Shown: positions 17,903-26,528, counted from the first letter of the stretch. The stretch is 64,000 nt of DNA from an uncultured Bacteroidales bacterium (GCA_905234645.1 CAJOIS010000013.1:1-64000); one strand, 5' to 3'. Translations and numbers: made by a program. The notes: a model not told the origin generated them from the letters alone.

Positions 17903-17978
17903 TGTTGATAACTATGTCGGTAACATGTTGATAACTTGTTAACATATTCAGGTTTAGCGACCGCAAAATTGTTGATAA
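17903..17978. promoter_or_regulatory. three DnaA-box-like nonamers upstream of mraZ
   Basis: TGTTGATAA occurs three times on the plus strand, at 17903-17911, 17926-17934 and 17970-17978. Its complement TTATCAACA differs from the DnaA box TTATCCACA at one position. A half-site-like TTGTTAACA lies at 17936. All are in the same orientation, in the gap between mraZ and the divergent acyltransferase gene. Recognition by DnaA is inferred. Confidence 0.4.
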
Positions 17979-18045
17979 AGACGCTTTTTGACCTTTTTGA
18001 GGTGTTTTTTTTGACTCTCAATGCCGTTTTCATTTCTCTTTTTAC

Positions 18046-18053
18046 TATTTTTG
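18046..18053 (+). promoter_or_regulatory. -7 element for the acyltransferase operon
   Basis: TATTTTTG (TAnnTTTG) lies 25 bases before the ATG at 18079 and drives the plus-strand operon that diverges from the dcw cluster. Confidence 0.65.
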
Positions 18054-18078
18054 CCGATTAGAGAGAGACCTTCTATTT

Positions 18079-18954
18079 ATGGAAACGGAACAAAACAACC
18101 TGATTGATCTCAGGAAAATCTTCACGGCCAAGGTGCCTAAGTTGATGAAACACATGCCGAATTGGCTGTTTAGAAAAATCCAGCGGCTATTGCATGAGGA
18201 TGACATCAATGAGATTTTGACCAAGTATGCCGACAAGGAAGGGATCGACTTCATCAATGCGGTGGTGGCCGACTTCAACCTTGACCTGGTGCTGAAAGGC
18301 GTTGACAACCTGATGGCTTCCGACCGTATCCTTGTGGCTTCCAACCATCCCTTGGGTGGCCTTGACGGCATCGCCCTCATCGGCGCGGTGGGCAATCATA
18401 GGGGAGAGACGCTGACCCCCGTCAACGATTTTTTGATGTTTGTGAAGAATCTTCGTCCGATTTTCATTCCTGTCAGCAAGGTGGGTAGTGCCACGGCAAA
18501 CAGGGAAGAGAGCTTGCGCCTTTTCAACGAGACCTTTGCTGGCCCTACCACGATATGCTATTTCCCCTTCGGTCTATGCTCGCGCAAGACCAAAGGTGGT
18601 AAGATTATGGACCTGGATTGGAAGAAGACCTTTGTCACCAAGTCGAAAGCCTATCAGCGCGACATCGTCCCCGTCCATATCGAAGGCCGCAATTCCAACT
18701 TCTTCTATAACCTTGCCCGCTTTCGCAAGCGCCTGGGTATCAAGGTGAACATTGAGATGGCTTTTCTTGTGGATGAGTTCTTCAAGCAACGCAACAAGCA
18801 GTTGACCATCACCTTTGGCAAACCTATCCCTTACCAAACTTTCGACCGTCGCTTCACCGATGCCGAATGGGCTGAAAAGCTGCGCACTTTCTCTTACCAA
18901 TTGGCACAAGATGCCGATTTGGTGTTTGACCCTCAAAAAGAATACACAATATGA
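18079..18954 (+). CDS. lysophospholipid/O-acyltransferase, GlsA/OlsA-like
   Basis: The 291-aa protein belongs to the PlsC-type acyltransferase superfamily: the HX4D-type motif appears as NHPLGGLDG (residues ~93-101), followed by a hydrophobic segment, FGLCSRK and a PVHIEGRNSNFF block. Such proteins O-acylate glycerolipids or, in OlsA/GlsA, a hydroxy-fatty-acyl amino acid. The next gene, overlapping by four bases, is a GNAT-type N-acyltransferase, which is the partner expected for amino-acid lipid synthesis. In Bacteroides thetaiotaomicron such a pair (glsB/glsA) makes glycine lipids. The superfamily is certain; the glycine-lipid role is inferred from pairing. Confidence 0.82.
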   Translation: METEQNNLIDLRKIFTAKVPKLMKHMPNWLFRKIQRLLHEDDINEILTKYADKEGIDFINAVVADFNLDLVLKGVDNLMASDRILVASNHPLGGLDGIALIGAVGNHRGETLTPVNDFLMFVKNLRPIFIPVSKVGSATANREESLRLFNETFAGPTTICYFPFGLCSRKTKGGKIMDLDWKKTFVTKSKAYQRDIVPVHIEGRNSNFFYNLARFRKRLGIKVNIEMAFLVDEFFKQRNKQLTITFGKPIPYQTFDRRFTDAEWAEKLRTFSYQLAQDADLVFDPQKEYTI

Positions 18955-19910
18955 TGAAAGATATTATGGCTCCGGTACCGGTAGAGGCCATCTTGGATGA
19001 GCTGACCCGCGACAAGTTCTTCCGAAAGACGAACAACGGAGGGAACGAGATCTATATCCTAACGGCGCACGATTCGCCGAATACCATGCGTGAGATTGGA
19101 CGTCTGCGTGAGATCAGCTTCCGAGAGGCTGGTGGTGGCACGGGGCTCGACTGCGACGTCGACGATTTCGACACTCGGAAGGAGAACTTTTTCTATCAAC
19201 TTGTCGTCTGGAATCCCATCGACAAAGTCATTGTGGGAGGCTACCGCTTCTTGTTGTGTGATGGTCTGCCTGTCGACAAGGACGGCCAGGTGGACACGCC
19301 AACGAGCGAGCTTTTCCATTACTCCAATCGCTTTGTACAGGACTATCTGCCCGACACCATCGAGTTGGGACGTTCCTTTGTGCAGCCTAATTACCAACCC
19401 ACCAAGAGCCTTTCCAAAGGACTCTATTCGCTTGATAACCTGTGGGATGGCTTGGGCTCGCTGATTGACATCTATCCGGAAGCCAAGTATTATTTTGGCA
19501 AGGTGACGATGTATCCACAACTTGAACGGACGGCTCGTGACCTGATCCTGTATTTCATCCAGAAGCACTTCCCCGACAAGGACAATCTTGTCACCGTGCG
19601 TCCCGAGTTGGATCTTCCCATCCTCACCGACCACGGATGGCTGGCCTCGGTGCTTTGCCATGATAACTATCGTGATGACTATAAGACCTTGGTGAGGCAG
19701 GTGCGCGAACGTGGTGCCGCCGTGCCTCCCTTGGTGAATGCCTATATGAATCTATCGTCGACCCTTCGATCGTTCGGTACGGCACTGAATCCCGGCTTCG
19801 GCAAGGTGGAGGAGACGGGCATCCTAGTGACGATTGCCGATATTTACGAAGAGAAGGTGCAGCGTCACATGGTTTACGACAAGAACGAAATCCCTTCACA
19901 CCTTAAATAA
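18951..19910 (+). CDS. GNAT-family N-acyltransferase, GlsB/OlsB-like
   Basis: The 319-aa protein resembles the hemolysin/OlsB group of acyl-ACP-dependent N-acyltransferases: REIGRLREISFREAGGGTG, a VWNPIDKVIVGGYR strand and an IELGRSFVQPNYQP motif. In OlsB/GlsB this domain attaches a 3-hydroxy fatty acid to the amino group of ornithine or glycine; the upstream partner would add the second acyl chain. The ATG at 18951 overlaps the upstream stop (ATGA). A second in-frame ATG follows at 18954, so the start could be one codon later. The product is predicted to act at the inner membrane. Confidence 0.82.
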   Translation: MMKDIMAPVPVEAILDELTRDKFFRKTNNGGNEIYILTAHDSPNTMREIGRLREISFREAGGGTGLDCDVDDFDTRKENFFYQLVVWNPIDKVIVGGYRFLLCDGLPVDKDGQVDTPTSELFHYSNRFVQDYLPDTIELGRSFVQPNYQPTKSLSKGLYSLDNLWDGLGSLIDIYPEAKYYFGKVTMYPQLERTARDLILYFIQKHFPDKDNLVTVRPELDLPILTDHGWLASVLCHDNYRDDYKTLVRQVRERGAAVPPLVNAYMNLSSTLRSFGTALNPGFGKVEETGILVTIADIYEEKVQRHMVYDKNEIPSHLK

Positions 19911-19916
19911 GTGGCC

Positions 19917-20531
19917 ATGGATATCAAAAAAGCCGATTTCCTGATGAGCAATACCCGTTTCGAGTTTTTGCCCAACGACAACATCCCAGAATATGCCTTT
20001 ATCGGCCGCTCGAATGTGGGCAAGTCGTCGCTTATCAACATGCTGGTGCAACGCAAGGGCTTGGCCAAGACATCTTCGGTGCCAGGCAAGACGGTGGCTA
20101 TCAATCATTTCATCGTTAACGATGCTTGGTATCTCGTCGACTTGCCGGGCTATGGCTATGCGCAGCATTCCAAGAAGCAGCGTGAGCAATGGCGTGTCAT
20201 GATCAACAACTATATCACGCGACGCCGCAATCTGGTGACGACCTTTGTTCTCGTCGATGCGCGTCACGAGCCGCAGAACAACGACTTGGGTTTCATGGAA
20301 TGGCTTGGCGAGAACCAAGTGCCTTTTTGTATTGTCTTCACCAAGGCCGACAAGGTGTCGAAGGCGGAGCTTGACAGGAATGTCGAGGCGTTGAAGCAAA
20401 GGCTGCTGGAAGATTGGGAGGAACTCCCGACTATGTTTGTCACTTCATCGGAGAAGAAGTTGGGTAGGGATGAGGTGCTGGCTTACATTGAGCAGCAAAA
20501 TGCCGAGATGGCCAATTTGATGAACAGATAA
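19917..20531 (+). CDS. engB: ribosome biogenesis GTPase EngB (YihA/YsxC)
   Basis: EngB is an essential TRAFAC-class GTPase needed for 50S subunit assembly. The 204-aa protein has all G motifs: G1 [10 protein letters not shown]2/G3 [10 protein letters not shown]4 FTKADK and G5 VTSSEK. The ATG at 19917 gives the usual MDIKxADFxxSNT start; a GTG six bases upstream is less likely. It starts seven bases after the acyltransferase stop and probably belongs to the same transcript. Confidence 0.96.
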   Translation: MDIKKADFLMSNTRFEFLPNDNIPEYAFIGRSNVGKSSLINMLVQRKGLAKTSSVPGKTVAINHFIVNDAWYLVDLPGYGYAQHSKKQREQWRVMINNYITRRRNLVTTFVLVDARHEPQNNDLGFMEWLGENQVPFCIVFTKADKVSKAELDRNVEALKQRLLEDWEELPTMFVTSSEKKLGRDEVLAYIEQQNAEMANLMNR

Positions 20532-20573
20532 TGATGATAATTAATAATAGTATTGACCTAAAAACTTAACATT

Positions 20574-20819
20574 ATGTGGGGTATTCTCGTATCAGTGCTG
20601 ATTGGAGCCTTGGCAGGCTTCATTGCTGGCAAAATCATGAACAAAGGCATGGGCCTTTTGGTTTGCATCCTCGTCGGTATCGTCGGCGGCTTCTTGGGCA
20701 GCTGGATTTTTGGCCTTCTGGGCCTGTCTGCTAGTGCCTCGTTCTGGGGCCGGCTGTTAGTCGGCACCATCGGTGCAGTCGTGTTGCTGTTTATCCTTTC
20801 CTTGTTTAGGAAGAAATAA
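20574..20819 (+). CDS. YeaQ/YmgE (transglycosylase-associated) family membrane protein
   Basis: This 81-aa hydrophobic protein has three predicted membrane segments with Gly-rich helices (LIGALAGFIAGKIM, VGIVGGFLGSWIF) and a basic C-terminus (FRKK). These are features of the small YeaQ/YmgE stress-associated family. The molecular function of the family is not established. It is followed by a bidirectional terminator. Confidence 0.88.
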   Translation: MWGILVSVLIGALAGFIAGKIMNKGMGLLVCILVGIVGGFLGSWIFGLLGLSASASFWGRLLVGTIGAVVLLFILSLFRKK

Positions 20820-20831
20820 GCAAGTCAATGA

Positions 20832-20871
20832 GACATTAAAAACGGAGGTGAGAGCCCCCGTTTTTAATGTC
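20832..20871. terminator. bidirectional terminator between convergent genes
   Basis: GACATTAAAAACGG pairs with CCGTTTTTAATGTC around a short AG/TGAG/AG loop. A-runs and T-runs on both sides make it work in both directions. It overlaps the last codons of mutS2 on the minus strand. Confidence 0.88.
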
Positions 20872-23260
20872 ACTTGAAATACACCCTCGTAATGCCCGTG
20901 CCGCCTGTCTCTAGCGAAGCGTCGCAGAAGTGTTCCACCTCGTGCATGTGGCTGAGTTTTTCGCGGATGAGCTTGCGCAAGATGCCGTTGCCCTTGCCAT
21001 GAAGGATACTTATTTCCTTGATGCTCAATAATTTGGCTTCGTCCAAATATTTGTCCACGATGTCCAAGGCCTCTTCGGCGCGCTTGCCGCGCACGTCCAA
21101 GGTGAGTTCGAAGTGCTCTGCTTTCTCACTAAGGTCTTCGGCGATGCCGTTTTGCCAGCGGCGTTGGGTCTTGCGGGCTTCGGCTCGGCTCACCTTGCGA
21201 AGTTTGTCGGGGCTGGTGCGCAGACGGATGCTGTCGAAGAGTATGGTGGCATCGGTGTCGCTGATGGCCAAGATCTCGCCCACCACTTGCATTTCCTCGA
21301 TGCAGACGGTGTCACCTACTTTCAGCACGACTTCAGTTTCTTCTTTCTTTTTCTGTTCGGCCACCTCCTTGGCTTTCTGCGCAATCTCCTCCTTGGTCTT
21401 CTCCAGGTTCTGACGGATCTCCTTGGTCTTGGTCTTTTCCGCTTGTGCCTCCTTGATTTCCTTGATGGTGCGCTCGATTTGGCTGTTGGCTTTTTGAATC
21501 AACTCTTGGGCCTCGGCAGCGGCTTCGCGTAAGTATTGCTTTCTCTTGCCTTCAAGTTCGGCGAGCAGGCCTTTGTATTTGTCCACTACTTCGGTCAGCA
21601 ATTGGTCGGCAATGCGCAAGTCTTGCTCTTTCTTTCGGATGGCTTTCTTGTCAACTTCAAGTTGTTGCAGCTGCTTCTCGAACTTGAGGTGCTGGTCGCC
21701 GGTAATGTTGGCTGCGTCGTCCAAAATCTGTCTCGGAAAGCCGATTTTCTTGGCGATTTCGAAAGCGAACGACGAGCCGGGCTTGCCCGTCATCATGATG
21801 TACATAGGCTGCATGAACTTGGTGTCGAACAGCATCGCGCCGTTGATGATGCCCTCGTGGTTGTCGGCCAAAAGCTTCAGGTTGGCGTAGTGCGTCGTGA
21901 CCATGCCGAAGGCTTGTTTCTTATTGAGTTCGAGCAAAATGGCCTCGGCGATGGCACCACCCAGCTGGGGTTCCGTGCCCGTACCAAACTCATCGATGAG
22001 GAACAAGGTGTTGCCGTCGGCCTGCTCCAGCAGCGCCTTCATATTGATAAGGTGTGAACTGTAGGTGGAGAGGTCGTCCATGATGGACTGCTCGTCGCCG
22101 ATGTCGATGAAGAGGCTGTCGAAGAGGCCGCACCGAGAGTCGACGCGCATGGGTGGCATGAGGCCGCATTGCAGCATGTATTGTAGTAAGCCAGCGGTCT
22201 TCAGACACACGGATTTACCGCCCGCGTTGGGGCCGCTGATGACCAAGATACGCTCATTCTCATTGAGTTGCAAATCCAAAGGAACGACCTGTTTGCCTTG
22301 GGCTTTCAGTTTCTTTTCTAACAAGGGGTGCCGTGCTTGTTGCCAGTTGATATAAGGTGAGTCAAGGATTTCGGGCTTCACGCCACCGATTTCATTGGCC
22401 AACAATGCCTTGGCGTGGATGAAGTCAAGCTCGCCGAGCATGTTCCATGCCTTGCGCAGTTCGGAGAGATAAGGTCGTAGCAGTCGCGTGAAAGCCAACA
22501 AGATGCGATGAATTTCGCGGCGTTCGGCATATTCCAACTCTTTGATTTCGTTGGAGGTGTCGAAGATCTCGGCGGGTTCGATGTAGACGGTCTGTCCTGT
22601 GGCCGACTCGTCGTGGATGAAGCCACGTATGGCGCGTTTGTCGCCCGCTTTCACGGGGATGACCAGGTGACCGTCGCGCACAGTGAGCTCCGCTTTCTGG
22701 TCAACCCAACCTGCCGTCTTGGCATCGCCCATGATTTGGCGGATGCGCTTCTCGATGCCGCCTTGCTTGCGGCGGATGCTTTGACGGATCTCAAGCAACT
22801 CAGTGGAGGCGTTGTCGGGAATCTCACCCTTGTCGTCGACGAGGCGGTTGGCTTCGGTGAAGATGCTCCGCTCGATGTAAATGTCCTCAATCAGTGACTT
22901 CAGCTGTGGATAGTCGGCGGCGCTTTCCGAGCGGCCGAAGCGCAAGATGGCTTCCAGCACATTCAGCGAAGGCTTCAAGGCAAACAAATCCTCCACGCTG
23001 AGGCAGGTGCCTTCGATTTGGATTTGGTGGAAGGCCTCGCGCAGGTCGTGGAAGTCGCGCACAGGGAAGGGCACGCCCGTCTGCAAGAGGCGGATGAACT
23101 CCTCGGTCTGCTCCAGGCTTTTGACGATGGAGGCTTTGTCGGAAGAAAACACCATGGCGTCCGCTTTCTCCAGCCCCATCTGGCTGATGCAACGGTCGGA
23201 GAGCATACGGCGGATGCCGGTGAAACCGATTTTCTGTTCGAAGTTGGTCGGGTAGATCAT
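20870..23260 (-). CDS. mutS2: endonuclease MutS2
   Basis: MutS2 is a MutS-family ATPase with a C-terminal Smr nuclease, linked to suppression of recombination and to rescue of collided ribosomes. The 796-aa protein has the MutS core and clamp, the ATPase domain with Walker A GPNAGGKSVCLK and IDEFGTGTEPQLGGA, a long Glu/Lys-rich coiled coil (~500-630), a small beta domain, and an Smr domain at the end (LDVRGKRAEEALD, LHGKGNGILR). The start MIYPTNFEQ at 23260 is chosen because 18 further open codons upstream overlap the promoter and the terminator of the next gene. The -7 element lies so close that the mRNA would be nearly leaderless. Confidence 0.95.
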   Translation of the reverse strand: MIYPTNFEQKIGFTGIRRMLSDRCISQMGLEKADAMVFSSDKASIVKSLEQTEEFIRLLQTGVPFPVRDFHDLREAFHQIQIEGTCLSVEDLFALKPSLNVLEAILRFGRSESAADYPQLKSLIEDIYIERSIFTEANRLVDDKGEIPDNASTELLEIRQSIRRKQGGIEKRIRQIMGDAKTAGWVDQKAELTVRDGHLVIPVKAGDKRAIRGFIHDESATGQTVYIEPAEIFDTSNEIKELEYAERREIHRILLAFTRLLRPYLSELRKAWNMLGELDFIHAKALLANEIGGVKPEILDSPYINWQQARHPLLEKKLKAQGKQVVPLDLQLNENERILVISGPNAGGKSVCLKTAGLLQYMLQCGLMPPMRVDSRCGLFDSLFIDIGDEQSIMDDLSTYSSHLINMKALLEQADGNTLFLIDEFGTGTEPQLGGAIAEAILLELNKKQAFGMVTTHYANLKLLADNHEGIINGAMLFDTKFMQPMYIMMTGKPGSSFAFEIAKKIGFPRQILDDAANITGDQHLKFEKQLQQLEVDKKAIRKKEQDLRIADQLLTEVVDKYKGLLAELEGKRKQYLREAAAEAQELIQKANSQIERTIKEIKEAQAEKTKTKEIRQNLEKTKEEIAQKAKEVAEQKKKEETEVVLKVGDTVCIEEMQVVGEILAISDTDATILFDSIRLRTSPDKLRKVSRAEARKTQRRWQNGIAEDLSEKAEHFELTLDVRGKRAEEALDIVDKYLDEAKLLSIKEISILHGKGNGILRKLIREKLSHMHEVEHFCDASLETGGTGITRVYFK

Positions 23261-23267
23261 CGAGCGG

Positions 23268-23275
23268 CAAAAATA
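23268..23275 (-). promoter_or_regulatory. -7 element of mutS2
   Basis: TATTTTTG on the minus strand ends eight bases before the mutS2 ATG (23260), so transcription would start within a few bases of the start codon. Confidence 0.65.
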
Positions 23276-23296
23276 CACAAAAAAACTAAATGAAAA

Positions 23297-23351
23297 GAGA
23301 GCCTTTCTGACCATGTCATTCCCTCGGGAATCTATGGACAGAAAGGCTCTC
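23297..23351 (-). terminator. terminator downstream of the lipoprotein gene
   Basis: GAGAGCCTTTCTG and CAGAAAGGCTCTC form a 13-bp stem with an inner TTCCC/GGGAA stem. On the minus strand it is followed by TTTTCATTTAGTTTTTTTG. It lies 22 bases after the stop of the gene at 23374. Confidence 0.82.
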
Positions 23352-23373
23352 TTGGATGTGTTTTCAAAAACGC

Positions 23374-24348
23374 TTACAAACTCAATTCATACATATACCC
23401 GTTGTATTGCAGCCAGCCGTCGAGAATGGGCCAGAAAAACTCGCTGTCGTGTTCCACGTTCTTCAGCTTCAGGTTCTCCATGATGACCGTCTTGGTGCCA
23501 TCGTCGTTGGTGGTGACCTTCAAGGTGCCTTCTTTGGCGATGTAGCCCGTCTGAGGCTGGAAGGTCCAGAAGTCGCTGTCGAGAGCCACGTGGACGCAAG
23601 GGAATCTGGGTACCCACGGCGTGCCGATGTAACCGAGGGGATACTCGCCGTCGACAAGTTGTCCGCCCAAGTAGCTGACGATGTAGAAACGCTTGCGGTT
23701 GGCCGACATGAAGATCATCGATTTGACGTCAAGTCCCAAGGAACTCAGGCCGCTAAGCTGGGTGAGACCTGCCAAGCCGATAAGGCTTTCTGTGTTCTTG
23801 ATTTTGAACTTGTTGTTGGCGTCGAAGGTGTAGGGCGGCAGCGTGCCTTGGAAGTTGAGGGCCAACTGGACGGTTTGACCATTGTTGTTGGCGCCCATGC
23901 TTTGTGACAGGATGACAGTGTAGGTGCCGTTTTCTTCGGTGACGGAAAGCATACCGTTCATCCAATAATAAGTGTCGCCATAGAACAAAGTGTCCGCGCC
24001 CATGACGAAGGGCAGCTCACCAAGGTTGAACTCGTGGAAGCCGACGACAGTGGGGACGGGGTCTTTAGAGTTGTCACCCATTGTGTATGTGCCAGGGGTG
24101 ATTTCGCCGTTGAAGATGATGGCGATGCCATCATTGTCGGCGGCAGTCATGTCTTTGTTGGCCAGGACGATAGCCTTCTTTTGACCATAGGTAACGGCTT
24201 TGGCGGTGACGATGTTGAAATTGTTGTCGCCGACGATCATTTTGCCGTTTTCCACCTCTGGGGTGACATCATCGTTGTTGTCTTTACAACTGGTGCTAAT
24301 CAGGGCTAAGCCGCAGAGGAGCATCAAACTTAAAAATACTTTCTTCAT
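23374..24348 (-). CDS. lipoprotein of unknown function
   Basis: The 324-aa protein begins with a classic lipoprotein signal (MKKVFLSLMLLCGLALISTSC, lipobox ending at Cys21), followed by Lys-Asp-Asn-Asn-Asp-Asp. The acidic +2 to +6 residues resemble the Bacteroidota lipoprotein export signal, so a surface or outer-membrane location is likely. The mature part is rich in beta strands (repeated GTYT, NGTYTVILSQ, GTLKVTTNDDG) and holds no catalytic motif I recognise. Nothing in the neighbours indicates a substrate. Confidence 0.8.
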   Translation of the reverse strand: MKKVFLSLMLLCGLALISTSCKDNNDDVTPEVENGKMIVGDNNFNIVTAKAVTYGQKKAIVLANKDMTAADNDGIAIIFNGEITPGTYTMGDNSKDPVPTVVGFHEFNLGELPFVMGADTLFYGDTYYWMNGMLSVTEENGTYTVILSQSMGANNNGQTVQLALNFQGTLPPYTFDANNKFKIKNTESLIGLAGLTQLSGLSSLGLDVKSMIFMSANRKRFYIVSYLGGQLVDGEYPLGYIGTPWVPRFPCVHVALDSDFWTFQPQTGYIAKEGTLKVTTNDDGTKTVIMENLKLKNVEHDSEFFWPILDGWLQYNGYMYELSL

Positions 24349-24417
24349 AATACTATGGGTTTTAAGTTTGTCTTTATTCCAATAACAAATTATTATTGCA
24401 AAAATTGTGCCGTTTTA

Positions 24418-24443
24418 TGGTCCCTGAGCCTGTCGAAGGGCCA
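24418..24443. repeat. palindromic element next to the repressor stop codon
   Basis: GGTCCCTGAGCCTGTCGA followed by AGGGCCA: an imperfect hairpin beginning three bases after the stop of the gene at 24447. I recall closely similar sequences dispersed in unrelated bacterial genomes. It may serve as the 3' end of the repressor mRNA, since T5 follows on the plus strand only. Confidence 0.6.
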
Positions 24444-24446
24444 TTT

Positions 24447-25256
24447 TTAGATGTTCAATCTTAGCTGAATCTCCTCCACCTGCTTTTTCAGTTCCTGCAC
24501 GGTCTGCATCAGCTCTGCCTCGCGGAAGCGGTTCTCGCGCTGCTCGGGCATCTCCGCGCTGATGTAATGCACGAATTTCCACACTTCCTTGATGTCGGCG
24601 GCGGGGAGGTCGTAGGGATGATAGAGCGGGTTGAGCGAACTGAGGGTTAGCTTGCCTTCGTGCTCGATCTTGTTGTCGACGATCTTGAAGACGATGCCGT
24701 CGTCTTGGGTGAGTACGATGTAGGGCTGACCACTGCGGATGTAGGTCCAGTCGACGACATACTCGCCCGTGACGTAGGAGCCGTCAGGGATGGGCAGCAT
24801 CGAGTCGCCACTGATTTGGAAGGTGCGGTACTTGCGGTCGTGCGAGAGGAAGGGCATGGTGAAGGTCGGCAACACCTTAATATATTCAGGGTCGGCGAAG
24901 CCCGTGGCATAGCCTGCCTTGGCTTTCTCGTTGACGAGTTCGATGTTCTCGTCGTTGTCGTTGTTGACGGTGGTGGCCAACACACGCAAGTTGCTGCCTT
25001 TTAGGTGAACGTCGTAGCCGCGCTCCAGTTGCAAGAGCTGGCTGGGACTGATGCCGCTCAGGTCGACCTTCACCAAGGTGTCGATGGCGATGCCGAAATA
25101 TTTCGAGAAGGCAACCAAGGCCTCAAGGTTAGGCTCTGACACGCCATTTTCATAGCCGCTCAGCGTGGAGCGCTTCATTCCGAGGGCAAAAGCGATGTCG
25201 TCTTGAGTGTGGTTGCGGTGCTTGCGCAAAAATTTTATGTTCGAATTGAAGTACAT
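24447..25256 (-). CDS. LexA-like self-cleaving repressor (XRE HTH + S24 peptidase)
   Basis: The 269-aa protein has an N-terminal Cro/C1-type helix-turn-helix (residues ~5-60: LRKHRNHTQDDIAFALGMKR, TLSGYENGVSEPNLEALV) and a C-terminal S24 peptidase-like domain. The nucleophile is Ser152 (SGDSMLP) and the general base Lys191 (GIVFKIVDNK); Ala114-Gly115 (KAKAGYA) is a plausible self-cleavage site. Spacing is close to that in LexA and UmuD. It diverges from a Y-family polymerase and a DnaE2-like polymerase, so it probably represses them and is inactivated by RecA after DNA damage. Bacteroidota generally lack canonical LexA. A predicted operator covers its own promoter. The final ~35 residues (EMPEQRENRFREAELMQ...) look like a coiled coil, perhaps for dimerisation. 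Confidence 0.9.
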   Translation of the reverse strand: MYFNSNIKFLRKHRNHTQDDIAFALGMKRSTLSGYENGVSEPNLEALVAFSKYFGIAIDTLVKVDLSGISPSQLLQLERGYDVHLKGSNLRVLATTVNNDNDENIELVNEKAKAGYATGFADPEYIKVLPTFTMPFLSHDRKYRTFQISGDSMLPIPDGSYVTGEYVVDWTYIRSGQPYIVLTQDDGIVFKIVDNKIEHEGKLTLSSLNPLYHPYDLPAADIKEVWKFVHYISAEMPEQRENRFREAELMQTVQELKKQVEEIQLRLNI

Positions 25257-25306
25257 ATGAAATAATTTGATTAAATTTACGGCGTAGATTTTGATTAAAA
25301 ACTCGT

Positions 25307-25322
25307 CAAAAGTACAACTTTT
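25307..25322. promoter_or_regulatory. candidate operator/promoter of the repressor
   Basis: AAAAGT-ACA-ACTTTT (25308-25322) is a perfect inverted repeat with a three-base spacer. On the minus strand the sequence TACTTTTG (25307-25314) is a TAnnTTTG -7 element for the repressor gene and lies inside it. A direct repeat TTGATTAAA (25267-25275 and 25291-25299) lies nearby. Binding by the repressor is inferred. Confidence 0.45.
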
Positions 25323-25388
25323 TTGGAATATGCAAGCATTTTAAGCAAAAAAAGGAGAAAAAATAACTAGTATTGAGTTTATCGAAAT

Positions 25389-26525
25389 ATGGAAAGGACG
25401 ATTTTGCACTTGGATTTGGACACTTTTTTCGTGTCGGTGGAGCGCCTGGTGAACCCGTCGCTTGACGGCAAACCCGTCATCGTGGGTGGCATGTCGGACA
25501 GGGGCGTGGTGTCGACTTGCAGCTACGAGGCACGATGTTTCGGGGTGCATTCAGCCATGCCCATGCGGATGGCGCGGCAGCTTTGCGCCCATGCGGTCTT
25601 CATCCGTGGCGATATGGAACTCTATAGCCGTTATTCGCGTTTGGTGACCGACATCATCGCCGACAGCGCGCCCGTCTACGAGAAGATGTCCATCGACGAG
25701 CATTACCTCGACTTGACGGGCATGGACCGTTTCCACGACTGCCAACTGTGGTCGCACGAGTTGAGACAAAAGATCATCAAGGAGTCGGGGCTGCCGATTT
25801 CTTTCGGTTTATCAGAGAACAAGACCGTCTCGAAGATCGCCACGGGGCAGGCCAAGCCCAACGGCGAGCTGCAGGTGCCCACACCTTATATTAATGATTT
25901 CCTTGATCCGCTGTCGGTGCAGAAGATCCCGATGGTGGGCGAGAAGACCTACAGCCTGCTTCGCTCGATGGGTGTGGAGAAAATCGGCACCTTGCGGCGG
26001 TTGCCACCCTTGGCGATGGAACGCGCCATGGGCAAGCACGGCCTCGACATCTGGAAGAAAGCCAACGGCCATGACAACACGCCCGTCTGCCCCTATCAAG
26101 AGCGGAAGTCCATCAGCAAGGAACGTACCTTCGAGCAGGACACTATCGACGTGACGACCATCCGGCAATGCTTGGCGCGTATGGTGGAGAGCCTCGGCTT
26201 TGACCTGCGCTCGCAACATAAACTGACGGGCTGTGTGACGGTGAAAATCCGCTACTCGAATTTCGACACGCACGACATGCAGCAACGTATCCCTTACACC
26301 GCCTTCGACCATGTGCTGCGTGAGACTGTCAATGGCATCTTCGACCGCCTTTACAACCGACGGATGATGATACGGCTGGTGGGGGTGCGCTTCAGCGAAC
26401 TGGTCAGCGGGATGCCGCAACTGGCCTTGTTTGACGACAACATGGAACTGACGAACCTCTATGCCACATTGGATAAAATCAAAATGCGGTTTGGGGAACA
26501 AATTATTCATCGGGCAGCAGGGTGA
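25389..26525 (+). CDS. dinB: Y-family DNA polymerase (Pol IV/DinB-like)
   Basis: Translesion polymerase of 378 aa. The catalytic residues are present: LDLDTFFVSVE (N-terminal Asp) and SIDEHYLDLTG (Asp-Glu pair), so this is an active polymerase rather than a catalytically dead ImuB. The thumb has helix-hairpin-helix motifs (IPMVGEKTYSLLRSMG), followed by a little-finger domain. PQLALFDD near the C-terminus fits the QLxLF beta-clamp-binding motif. It is the first gene of a probable two-gene operon with the DnaE2-like polymerase and is divergent from the LexA-like repressor. Confidence 0.94.
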   Translation: MERTILHLDLDTFFVSVERLVNPSLDGKPVIVGGMSDRGVVSTCSYEARCFGVHSAMPMRMARQLCAHAVFIRGDMELYSRYSRLVTDIIADSAPVYEKMSIDEHYLDLTGMDRFHDCQLWSHELRQKIIKESGLPISFGLSENKTVSKIATGQAKPNGELQVPTPYINDFLDPLSVQKIPMVGEKTYSLLRSMGVEKIGTLRRLPPLAMERAMGKHGLDIWKKANGHDNTPVCPYQERKSISKERTFEQDTIDVTTIRQCLARMVESLGFDLRSQHKLTGCVTVKIRYSNFDTHDMQQRIPYTAFDHVLRETVNGIFDRLYNRRMMIRLVGVRFSELVSGMPQLALFDDNMELTNLYATLDKIKMRFGEQIIHRAAG

Positions 26526-26528
26526 TAA

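Noticed and set aside
17903-17978. Replication origin upstream of mraZ
   Set aside because: Only three imperfect nonamers, no dnaA gene nearby and no AT-rich unwinding region with the usual layout; kept only as possible DnaA-binding sites.
17812-18033. N-terminal extension of MraZ by 74 codons
   Set aside because: The region carries the promoter, the tandem repeat and the DnaA-like boxes, and its translation is Lys/Asn-rich without similarity; the ATG at 17811 gives a normal MraZ.
20574-20819. Glycine-lipid gene GlsB by name for the small membrane protein
   Set aside because: The YeaQ/YmgE family is sometimes labelled GlsB but is unrelated to the glycine-lipid N-acyltransferase; the latter is the gene at 18951.
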